From NCBI GenBank assembly GCA_004352715.1, contig SCFE01000092.1, positions 149,947-213,946 of the forward strand: a stretch of 64,000 nt of DNA, read 5' to 3'. Every line of letters starts with the position of its first letter. Positions within the stretch are counted from its first letter, which is position 1. The notes beneath the pieces are model-generated. The model saw only the letters and a program-made list of their open reading frames with translations, was not told the DNA's origin and ran no database searches. The position numbers and the translations under genes are program-made. Positions 41,501 to 54,180 of the stretch are shown one piece after another. This DNA is from Hofstenia miamia (lineage: Eukaryota; Xenacoelomorpha; Acoela).

Positions 41501-44500
41501 TTATTAATGAATTAAATTCAAAATAATTAATCTAAATGATCATTTCACAAACTACTTTGTCATTACAGTTTTCACTCGAGATCAAATTTCAAGGATGAAC
41601 TGACTTTTAAAGAAAAAGTTGCATGTATAAACTGACTATTGGCATGCACACAAAACTTACTGTTTTTAGCATCCGCTCTAAACACATTACTATGAGCATA
41701 ATAGTAGTCCAAATTAGAAAATGTTCTAATGCTCGTGTGGAAATACATAAACGCCGAATGTACAACGTGGCGTTGAAACATAAACAATTGTCAGGCAAAA
41801 AGCCATTATTACTAACCACATTCATCAACACATGCAAATGATTACACAATGAAAACAATCCCACGCGAACAGTTTTGAAGAGAATCAATGCTACTTACTA
41901 AATTTAGCCATGTTGAATTATGCAGAATATGCCTGTGTGTCGTTGTTGGTACATAAATTTGGTAAAATTCCGGTCATGAATAGTTTCGACTCAAAATACA
42001 AATTTTCTTTGAATAATAATTCATATACCATATCCTATATGTTGATAATCCTATTGATTATATAGGTAAATTTTTATAAAAATTTGTAATGATTTTCAAA
42101 GATTCATAACTTTAGTCATCCTATACAGTGGAATTGTAGGGAAGTTTAGATTTCATGTTCATGTTAATACTGTTCTACTCCCATCTCCAAATTTGTTGCG
42201 AACACACTACATCGCTTAATCACTGAACTGCACTTTACACCTCTTTGCTGAAAACGCTGATCGCATTTACAAGATTGGCACAGTAGTGCCCTTTCAAAAA
42301 AATCAAAATTAATTAAACTTTCTCGTATGGCATTAAAGATATAAATCGATTGTCCACAACTTCAAAGAATTTAAAAATCTTAGGATTTTGACACATCTAT
42401 TCATGAATGGATGAATGATGAATCTGTGCAAAGATCATTTTGTGACAGATATACTTTAAAGTAAAAATTTTTTCAAATTTTTCCCAAACTTGAGCTAAGA
42501 GAATCAAAAGTGCTAAAACACTTTTGAGACGCGTCGTGCGCAAAGTCAGAGGTCGTGAAGTCGTAGACGTCAGAACCGATGACTTCGCGCAAAAACGGAC
42601 CAAAATGAGGTCACTGGGGATGTTTAAAACTCGATCTTAGATTCTTGATATATTTATTAGTTTATGGGTTATGAGCATTTAAGATTTTTTTGAAGAAACC
42701 ATGAAACCAATACATATTTGAAAGAACTTCTGGGAAGTTTGGGGGGTCAATCTCATCAGTCAAAAATGTTAAAATATTACATTTACGTTAGAAAATTTAA
42801 TTGAGTACTTTGAGTAGACACAATTCAAATATATCTTTATTGTAACAAAATACCGATAATAACAATTGCAAATTAGTTTCATGATCTGAACTCCAATGAA
42901 AATGCACAAAAATCAATAAATTGCTTGCTTATATATTATTTAGTCATCTAAGTTTTACTACGCAAGTACAAGTATTACATACCAACATATTCAGACTAGA
43001 GTGACAATGGGTCGGGACTAAATACTAAATTTGAGAAAAATCAGTGTATGTTTACTTATCAGAAAATTAGTAGTGCTAATCACAATTTGATTTGAGAAAG
43101 TTCAAAAGCGTTTAAAAATGCTAATCAGCATCTTTCAACATCAGTTAATGTAGAAGAGACAACTTGTCATGTTTTTTCTGTTTCTCATGTTTAATTAAAC
43201 TTTAACAAGGACGGCGTTTATAAATGAAATTACGGAAAATCGTTAGAATATCGAAAAATTCCCAAACGCAGGCATGGGAACATTTTAATACGCTTATCTC
43301 TCATGATTCCAAAAAATGAAACAAAATAAGAAGCAAACAACGTCATAGTTTCCAAGAAAAACTCTGGCAAAACATTCCATGACATCAATCACATCCTAAG
43401 AGACATCAAGTTCAAGCCAAACAGAATTCACCGAATGGACAGCTGGCGAGATACAATTGCAACCTTTTAAAAATAATAGAAATCGTAATTTTATTAATTT
43501 TGAGCAGGATTCTGAAGAACTCTCTGCTGATAGAACGCAAACTAAGATTTGGACAATGAATGTTCTGGTCAGTTCAAATTCGGGTGCATGATAAACTCAC
43601 ATTGTCAGTATCTAATTCAGACGCCGCAAAGCCAGAGCAATAGTAATTTGAATGCTACCAATAGATTTTTGCAAGCCAAATAAGTTAATCGATTGTTTCT
43701 TTTCATGCAATGGTTATTGCCAATTATTGGCAATAATTGGAATTAAAACATGGAGCTTTGTATTAACAAATGAAAACTACATGGTTGAACTTTTCATAGA
43801 AAAATCATAACTATATGTTGACAATCTAGTTTACTAGTGCTTCATACGATAAAAGATTTCTGTTAGCATTAGAATAACAAAAGATTGTTGTTTAATGTAA
43901 TCAAGGAAAATTCGGTTTGCCATAAATGGCTTGTGCGAACTCCATGATGAAAGTTTAGCTCTTTATACATATTTTAAAATATTTTAATACTCTTGAAAAA
44001 AATAATTCAAAGAATTGAGTACTACATACTATTTGACTGTCCTACACGATATAACAAATGACAAATTTCTAATATATTTACATTAATTTTTTAAATCCTT
44101 GAGCCTAATAATGTCTTAATTGCGTTGAAAACTAGATATTTATTACCAAATAAAAAGATTAGTCAATAGAAATATTTCTTATAACCCCCTTTTGTAATAT
44201 TTATTGATTGTTGTCTTATGATTAATTACAAACATCAAATCCTAATGTTGTCATTCTGACTTATTGTTATCAAGAGAAAAATGATAAATGAATAATATCG
44301 TGGCTAAAGAATATAGTAAGCAGATAGTGATGTAATTGATCAAGTGACAAAAAATTGGTGTGTCAGAACATTGAATAAATATATTAAAATTGGAGCAATT
44401 AAATAGCATTAAAAAACAAAATGTTAATATAAATAGCATTTCTTCGATAAAATTGCCTCATTTTGTGAATTCCTGAAACAAAGTTATTTTTATACATTAT

Positions 44501-47500
44501 GTGAAACACAGCATAAAATAGCATACATGACTTAGAAAGAATTTTTTAATTTTGACTTAAATTGAGGTATAATAAAAATCACTTTCATGCAATGAACATT
44601 TAAATATCAAAAATACAATTGAATGAATCATATCAATTAGATTACATGCATTGATGAAAACATTCAATATTTTTACTGTAAATACTATACATTAAATCAA
44701 TGTAAAAATTGCCTTCTCTCACTAAAATTCAGATTTTAAAAGCAACTGATAGTAATCAATTCAATAAAGTAACGTTTTTCAAAAGATTTGCTAAATTTTA
44801 ATTTCTAGCAGAAATTGTTCAATTAAAAATGAATGAGCATATTTCTGATAAAGCAAGAGTTGTCATTTGACATCGCTATGACTGTATGTATAAGTAATAT
44901 ACTTGCTAAAACAAATAATTTTTAATAAATTTATGCAGGGATTATCTAAATTACTCATGAAACAAATGAAATAATTCAAAAACCTGAAAAACATTCTTGA
45001 TTATATATAAACTCACATTTTTGAAGATTGTATGATAAATTTTATTTCAAAAAAAAACATCAAATACAAGCACCAGGTAAATGCCGAAAAGAAAATTTGC
45101 TTAATCGAATGCCGATAAAAATGATATACATGTACATTAGTGGTTCTCAGATTTTCTTGGACTGTGACATCTCAATGCTATTTCCAATGTGTTGGTCACC
45201 CTCCAACTTAGACAATTTGAGTGCTGGAGACCGGATAATATATTGTTCAATTATTACAGAACAACCTCATTTCTCAATGAATATTGACCTCTTGTTGATG
45301 AAAATAAATATTTTGTCGCATATTAAATAGACTACGTTCTGATATGTTAGAAAAACGTTTTCTGTTGCATTCCAATTTGCGCATCATGGAAAACATATAG
45401 TTTTTTCCTAGAAAATTTCATTTTTAAATCAAATTTTGTCTCAGAATTTAGCGATAATGTTGCACATATTTTGTCCGGTAAACAAGTTATATTTTAACGG
45501 ATATCGGATATACAGATCCGGCTGTGTAATTGCCGATTTTACCGGATTCCGGCACATCCCTACTCCAACTAAATATTATTTCCTGAAATCAATTTTGTAA
45601 ACTAAAATAACTTTGTCAATATTTAAGCTTTTTGGGCAGCTTTGGTATCATTTTAAACGTATTTTCCATTTCTAAGCAAAGATTCAAACTTTTATTAAAT
45701 GCGAATTATGACTAATTTATTGAAGAAAATGCCTAATTCCGAGGAACTAGGCTATAGGCCATCTAAGAAAAGGTATCTAAAGCAATCAAATCGCCTTACC
45801 CTGAACATTTAACTGTTCTATGCATCTACCATGCATTATATAGATATACTGGGCGGATCTAGAGAGGGCACAGGGGACACGTGCCCCCCGCAATTGTACT
45901 TCGCAGATGGCTCCAGAATAACAATAATGTATATATTGCTATTTATTAGTAGTTCAAATAAAAGTAGTTTTACATACTTGATTATTTTACAATTTCATCA
46001 ATTCAGTACAGTGGCGGATAAAGAAATATTTTTAGAGGGGGGCCCAAATGCAAGATAAAATGCTAAGTGCATAATTCGATATAACGGCTGGTTAAAAAGT
46101 ATTGAATTTCGTAATTTTTAAAATTCAAAACTTATGCGTGAACTTAACCCTTATTTACTGACTCCAAAAATGCAAATTTACAATTTGTGCAATTTCTCAA
46201 GACCCAACAGAATTTTTTATAAATTTTAATTATTTCATTGTTTTTAGCTTAAACTAGTAATATTGACAGTAGGAAATTGTGCGAAATTGTATCAAATTTT
46301 TCACCAAAATAGAATCATTTTTAGAAACAACGGTATTTTTGTTTAATATTTTTAGAAAGTATGCACTGAATTGAATAAATTATATGTTTCAAATTATAGG
46401 ATTGCATTATGCACTACAAATGAGAAATTTTTAGTGCATTTTCAATGATATAGGATTAAGTACAAAATGCTCACAAAAAATATGAATGTGTCAAATTACT
46501 CGTCAACATTTGTTGGATATTTTGATAAAATTCGAGAAAATCAAAGATCCCAAAATGCAAAAATCTTGCTAAAATCAATGAAATATTAAAATTACGAAAA
46601 ATTGTGCTGGGTTTTAAGTAGTCACAGAAGTGTTTCTGTAATTTTGGAGAAGTTGCATGTTGGTGAAATGCACGAATATTATTGAATTTGAATACACACA
46701 TTTGATGCACCCTCGCTCCCTCTGTATCCGCCTCTGAATCAGTACTTTATGATTATCATGATTATTATAAATGAAGCGTCAATAGCAAGAATACTATCAG
46801 CTACATTCAAGAAAAATATTAAGACTTTCAATAATTCCGTTGTAATTTATTTACAGCCAAATCAACATCATAATAACACTTTGCTTTGCTTTTAGCAATT
46901 CTCTCTATTACATTTGTATAAGAAAGTTGGGAATGGGCATGGGTATACAGCTTTAGACTATTTTAGCAGCCGAAGTAGTATATTAGCAGTAAACCTGACA
47001 AGCTCATACTGTGTCATGTACACAACACGCAGCCTTGGTTGAACATGTTTGAGTCTGCTTTTACCGAGGGGGTCATTAATGCTAAATAAAATCTGTGGAA
47101 TATGGACATTATTTTACTATTGCATATGACCAACGAGAAACAGTTTCTTAGTCAGCCTTAGCAAACTCTGTATGCGGTGAGGTGGGTGAGGTGAGAGATG
47201 TAGTTACATTTCAGTCCATGTACCTAAGAGATTTCAATTGCAATAGAATTGAAATGAGATGATAAATTATATAAAACATAAGTCTTGCATTTAAATTTGT
47301 TTCATATTTTACATACTATGGCGTAAATACATTTAATGGGGTTGGATTGGGATTAAGCTTAATGGGAGTAAGTCGGACTAAGACTAATAAATCAATCCTA
47401 TGATAACAACCAATCAAAGTATTATTATTTCATTTCTAATTTCTTTTTGTTAACAAAGTCAAGGCTTGCCAGAACGCTATTAAAATGTTCAATACAAAAT

Positions 47501-50500
47501 TTTAATTTTTTCCAGTATTGATCAATTAATGAGTACCTCTTCTTTATCATCCACACCATTTAAGAATATTTCAAAGGATAAAGTTTGCACACTTTTGTGA
47601 AAAAAAGAATAACAACATTGAGTTGGTCGATATTCCCAAACGATTTTTAAGATCTGCTATTATTTGTCATCAGAAAATTACCGCTTTGCAAATTGACAAC
47701 CGATTGTGTTGGAATCCATGATTTACAATAAATCTGTAAAAGACCTTAATTTTTTTAAAAAAAGTTATGATATAAATGTCAAATTGCAAACGTTTAAAAA
47801 TACTATTTCTGATTATGATGAAGATAGTGATTGATTCGTTAAATTAATACATGTAATACATGTAAATATACATAAAATTCTGTGTTTGCATATATTTTGT
47901 GGAGCAAACTTTTACTTCTGTGCAGTGGTGTAGAACTTGTGGTGTGGATTTATAGACATTTTTTGTCGTGTGGGTCGGAAAATATCGCCCCGCGGGAAGC
48001 CCGGTGATCAGACAGCTTAACCGGAACAGGAACCACAGAGATGTCAAAAATGTGATCAAGGTGAGAGCACAAAACCAAGTCAAGGAGGGAGGAGCAGGAA
48101 TTAGGAGAAAATACAAGTTGTTCAAAAGAATAGGAAACAAAAAGATCAAGGACAGATGAGGAGTTTAAAGGCTGGCAAGCTATCAAAAATATTGTCACGG
48201 ATTTTTGGTAAAACATCGTTATGACGATGGTCAAGAGCTAGTGAACGATTTATTGTTAGCATATAAGGATCTTGGGTGTAATATATCTTTAAATTTACAT
48301 TTCTTGCACGCACATCCATCATTTTTCCTTTCTAATTTGGGTGAAGTTTCGGCTGAGCACGGTGAAAAGTTCCACCAGGATAGATTTACAATGGAATCCC
48401 GTTACCAAGATAGAATGAGTCCCGCAATGTTGGCAGACTTCTTTTGGATGTTGCAGCGTGACTTGCCAGACACAATCTATAAACGTCAAAGTCAATCGAA
48501 GCATTTTTAAACGGCATATACTATCAAGATTTGTAATAAATTGTCCCATGTTATTTTTCTGCAAAAAATAAAATTTTTTTTCTAGAAGTGTTATGGGCAA
48601 ACAGACTTCAAATTTGAAATCAGCGTAAAAACTGGTCTTAGCACCACCTATACCGTTTTTGGCAACTACAGGTCACCCAAATTTTGTTGTTCAGTGTTAA
48701 TGATCCATTTCTTAGTTTTTTTATTTTAAAAGATATTGTCATTGTAAACATTGATCTAGTAGTATTGCTTAAATGAGTCTGCTCTAGTGCGAGATTACCT
48801 TATGTAAAAATTTTGGAACTTGGTCCTCTTTTAACCATCGCAGGAATTATTAAAAATAACATCAATTAATGGTTAAATTGCGTGCTTTCTTCTGTAAAAA
48901 CCATCCTAGTTTTCTCCTATTTTCCAAAGTTTGCAGCGCCTCTTCCAAATCACAAGTTGTAATATATTAAGGAAATGCGAAACTAGTGTCTTTTCCAGTT
49001 CAAAGCAAAGATTCAAGCTTCTAATAATATGCAAAAATTGACTAATTTATTGCAAAAAATGAAAAAATTACATAAATCCGAGGAATTAGGCGACACCAGG
49101 CAAATTGTCAATTTAACCCTAGAAGGGGATGCAACCCACAGGTAGAATACCGCTGATAAAAATGATGAAGTAAGTACTCACTGAATGAGAATACACAACT
49201 TCTAATTGGAATAATAACCAAAAAGTAAATATTAAGAAATTGAGGAATAAAAAATCAGCTTTAAAATGCTAAAATTTTTTGAACAGCTAAATAATACAAC
49301 GAAAAAATAACAATATATTCGTAAAATTCAGGGATAAGTAAAGGAATTTCAACTGACATTAATGAATATGGTGATTACCGAATTACGACAGAAAAGCGTT
49401 ATTGCATACTGTGCATTTTTGTTGTCCCAAATTGTAAAATATGGTCAATTTATTGCGTAAAATGGATCGAGAGTATATTCTTCATAATGAGAGTGTAGAA
49501 ACTCAAAACTATCGAGAAAAACAAGAGTCAACAAAGAGTTATTAAATATTTCAGAAAACAAACATTTTTAGTGCAATTTTTTGAATACATCTGTGCATTC
49601 AGAGTGCAGCTACTCTTTGATTTTGCGAGCAAATCCAGTACTGGGTACAGAATGTTGTGGCAAACGAGTTTACTCAGTCTTGAAGTTTAATTGTAATAAA
49701 ACAGTAAAATATTACAACTGACCGTGCGGTACATAAGGCGCGAGTTCTTGGTCCTATCCGGTGTGAAATCTACTTAAATGATATACCCCAACAGTTGAAT
49801 ACAATGCAAAATTGATCAAATGAAGAGAAGACGATACTTGATTTATAAGTACTGATATAAATGTAATAAAAGGCTTCCAAAGTGACATCGAAAATCTAAC
49901 AAAATATTTCTCAAATAATCATTTGTAAGTAAATATTGGACTTACAAAATAAATAATGTATCAATAAAGCGAATCGAATCTATTTACTGTTTAGGTATTG
50001 AGATTGACAATGACCATGTATTGATAATGAAAATGGCGTCTGGGATATCTTTATTATCTGTGAAATAACTCATATACATATCACAAAATGCAGCTTATTA
50101 TCACACTCTCAATAATTTCTCATTTCTCTAGAAATATAAGTTCAAAATATCACATATTTCTTACTTAAACTTTCAATTAGTCACTTAAACCTAGACTGCA
50201 TACAGGGCTATCTGGGACCGTTTGTAGCGTTTCACTTAACTCAGCTTCCGGAGTTCTTCTTTAATTTGCTTGAAACGTTTTGGCTTTTATTTTTTTAGTT
50301 AGCTTTCTTGGCAGTAAAAATGGCAATCAAAATTATTCAAAGACAAACAAATTCTACTTATTACACTACTGTATGACACCAATAATTTTATGAATGCTTA
50401 ATGCTATTGGCTGTAACTGTCTTCACTCTTTTCACAAGTTTGCAGCTTACATCATATTTAATTATCATTTGGAATCATGTACCAAATATAACAAGCAAAA

Positions 50501-52795
50501 TAATAAATGTTAGATAGCCATTTGGTGATTATAAAAACTCAAAATACGTACACAGTTCCAAATACAGCATGCAGTGGTGTTTAAAGTGTAAGGTGAAGAG
50601 AAAATATTAGCTGTTGATTTTGTAGATGAAGCTGGTGAAGCTAAGCAGACCAACGATGATGTTGAAAATAGCAAAATATAGGATTACACTTAGACGCACA
50701 TTTTGGTAAACATTGGAAAGCAACAATCCTAGCTCAATCCGATAGAAGACATAGTGCAAATATTTTGTGACAAAAGGTTGGAATTGAAGGCTCAAAAAAT
50801 TCATGACGTCATAGCTAGTCTCAAGGCATCTTTGACCAATATATGCTGGATACAAATGCGACTTCAACAAATCTAGCAGGCTGAAAGTAAAAGGCAATAA
50901 ATGGAAAGACGGTGCACATGAAGAAATGGAAGTATAAAATGGTCTGTGTATCATTCATAGATTTCAAAGCTAGTAATGAGTGATTTATGGTGTCCACTTG
51001 CGGAAGATGAGTATTTTGCAACAGAGCAACAAGAGTTTGGAATGATCAAATGGCGCTTCTCATTTCTTGCTTGATCGTTTTTTCACCAAGTCAGAAATGT
51101 TACATTCACAGTTATAGGTCGAACATATCCAAAAATCGTCATTCTTTGATAGAAACGTGTCATTTAAGATAATTAACATAGCTTCACAATTTGCATGATA
51201 TCAAGGTAAATAGAGGATCTAGAGGAATTTACGAACATTAATAGGTCGCCAATTCCTAACGATTTGTTTTTTCAAAGAATCATTACAATGTTCTCGAACA
51301 GTGGTTTCCAAACTTTCCTAACCGACGGCAAACTATCAAGTTTCAAAAAATTTTAGCGCCATGAAAAAATACTTTCTAAATAACTGTATTGGCGTTCATA
51401 TTAGTTCCCGGCGAAGCGGTTGGCCACCACTACTAGTGAATTTTAATAGACCTTGATAATTCCCGTGTTGCTGTTGTAAGTATCGGACTAAACTGTGACA
51501 ATCTGAGTTAGGAATGGCCCCGAACCCGCCACATTTGAAATATTTACTACTCGCACCCGATTGATCCGAAAAATTACTAGCAGAACCGGGTTAGGAACGT
51601 TGAGTTTGATTCGAAATATTTAAAGTATGGATCGCCCTCTATTTAAATGATAACAAACATACATATAAATCATTTTCTGAGAGTAAAGAGCAATTTATTG
51701 GTATTATTGAACGTCTAGGATCTTTCTGAAATCGTGTCGGTTTTGACTACTGCTACCAAACTATAGTCCACGTCGGGTGTTTGGCAAGAAATTATCATTC
51801 GGACTTTCAATACTTATGACATAGTAAAATTAACCCAGCCCAACCCACTGGCAACATTCCAATAATGATAAAATGTTTAACCATGCGCGAAATAAAAACA
51901 TCAACAAACTAAAATAATGAATTCATTTCATGCATCAAATTTGATTTTCATTTAAACACATACCCTAGTAGCAATCTTGGCTTTTGACTGATAATCTAAA
52001 ATACAAATTTTTATAAAAGAGGAAGGGTAGGTTAGCTAAATATAAATAATCTACGTACAAGAAAATCAGTCTCTAACGAATGCGGATAGAACAAATTTAT
52101 TATATTTTGAACAAACTTAATTGCGAACAGGCCCATGGCTCGCATTTGCAAGTTTTACTCATATGAAATAGTTTCGAACTTTTTCATTGAATTTGTTAAT
52201 ATATCTGCATTCGTATTTGATATATTTTAACTAAAATATGTTCACTCTAACTTAGTGACAGAATATTAGAAATAATACTATGGAGTTTTGTATTCAGGAT
52301 GCCGGAAGGAAGAGGGTCATAGTGACCCAACAGGAAGGGTTATGCACCCCTTAGCCACAACCCTGATTGCGAAATATCCCGCTATTTCGGCCAAGTAAAT
52401 GTTCGTGGGTATTGCTAAAGTCACTACTACAATGCGATCTAATAACAAAGACAGTATTTTTGCCCAAATTGATTTTAACGATGACTACTATGAAAATCAT
52501 GTTATTATGACACTCTATGTTTAGTACTATGATTATTCTGAAATCGTATTTTGAATACGAACCATGACAAGAACCGAGAAAATCTTAGTCGGAAAGCAAA
52601 TTATGTACAATGTATAATTTCAATTACTGAATCATTTGTGTGTTCAAGAATGTATCAATCGGTTTGGAAATGAAATGTGCTTTTGTGCTACAGCTGTTAT
52701 AATTTTATGGGTTAATTACTGTTACTGTGAGAAAACAGCTCGCCTAATGGGAGTTTTAGCATGCATGATTTCTTACATCTCCCCACAAAATGATA

Positions 52796-52832
<37 letters not shown>

Positions 52833-54146
52833 AACTAGGATTAAAGAAAACCTTAGAGGCCCTCTAAAATCTGAAATTTATTGTCATTAGCATCAGCCAA
52901 AGAAAGAAAATTTTAATATTATAACTAAAACCAATTACAGGAAAATAGCCGAAGCAATTATTATAAAAGAATGCAACATCAATCTACTAAATAATCAATT
53001 AAATAATTTCAAAGTATTAAATTTATTCTAAAGCCATCTTTAATTTCCCTCAATTTTATCACTGATGAAGCTATGATTATGTAGCGAAACATGTGTGATT
53101 TCGAAATAAATTTGTTTTTGTATATATATATTCAAACCTGTCAACAGTTACGAACAATTTCCGCGGAAATATTTTCAATGTGGAATGATGCAGATGCGAG
53201 GGAACCGAAGGCACGTGAGCTAATTTGGGGTCTGGTGCCCCCCCAAAAATTTGAGAATTCAAGATACAATTCCGAGCATTCCACGTAAGTCAATAGTACA
53301 ACTTTAGAAATATCAGAAATATCAACAGCAGATATAATTGTTGTAATTAAAAAACATTTATTGATTAACTTGGCCCCATTTGTATTTTAAAAAGAAACAA
53401 AAGAAGTCTAGGCATGTAACATATTCTATTCATCTTGTGCAGAAGAGGCCCATTTTGAGATACATTGATTTTGCCTTTAAACCTCCAGCTTCGAACTGTG
53501 TACAGTGGTATTCATATGGTCAGTAAGTGATACTCTTCCACGTCCACAATACTTTACCGTTTTATTACACAAGGTACACGAACAAATTCCCGCGCCTGCC
53601 GCCTTTTGGAAGACGTTCTTTAGAAGAAATTCAATTGATGTAGCATTACCATTCCTTTTCACCTCAACAGAATGATTGTGTTGTAACCATCCCCAATTCC
53701 ATTTATTCTTTTCATTCTTATCTTCCAATTCGATAATAGCTTGATCATATTCAGTTAATACACGCGCCATACTGAAATGAGATAAAAACAAATAACATTT
53801 AAAATATATAGGGTAATATGAAGTGGCATTCATACAAACGAGACCAATCTCAAATCTAAAAAATGAGATAATCTCGAAAAGCTACTCAAAACTATGAATA
53901 TATTACTGTTAATTTGGCTATAATAATTAAAATACATTATTTTCCATACTATATTGGTGCTGGGTATTTTTCAGAAAATATATATTGGCGCCCAGGACAA
54001 CTTCTAGCACTGGGTATATGGGTTTTCAAAAAAGTTCGAGTTCGGGGCCAATTTTCTGTACATAATTTCATATGGGGTAACATTAACAGATCTATCAAAA
54101 AAATTTGGGTAATTTTTTTGAGGCCTCATATGGTATACTGGCGCTG

Positions 54147-54180
<34 letters not shown>

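Larger units (their letters stand above)
41440..45830. other. RhoGEF intron 5 (right part), no clear gene
   Basis: Mostly AT-rich. The only item of interest is a candidate cassette exon at 43601-43654. A CCGGCACATCCCTAC end near 45549-45563 resembles one terminus of an arthropod hAT-type repeat, with its partner not seen. Confidence 0.35.

Noticed and set aside
41572-41888. Overlapping open frames on both strands
   Set aside because: No domain, biased composition, located in an intron; probably chance.
47844-48149. 101-codon minus-strand frame
   Set aside because: An out-of-frame shadow of the LINE endonuclease fragment at 47950-48165.
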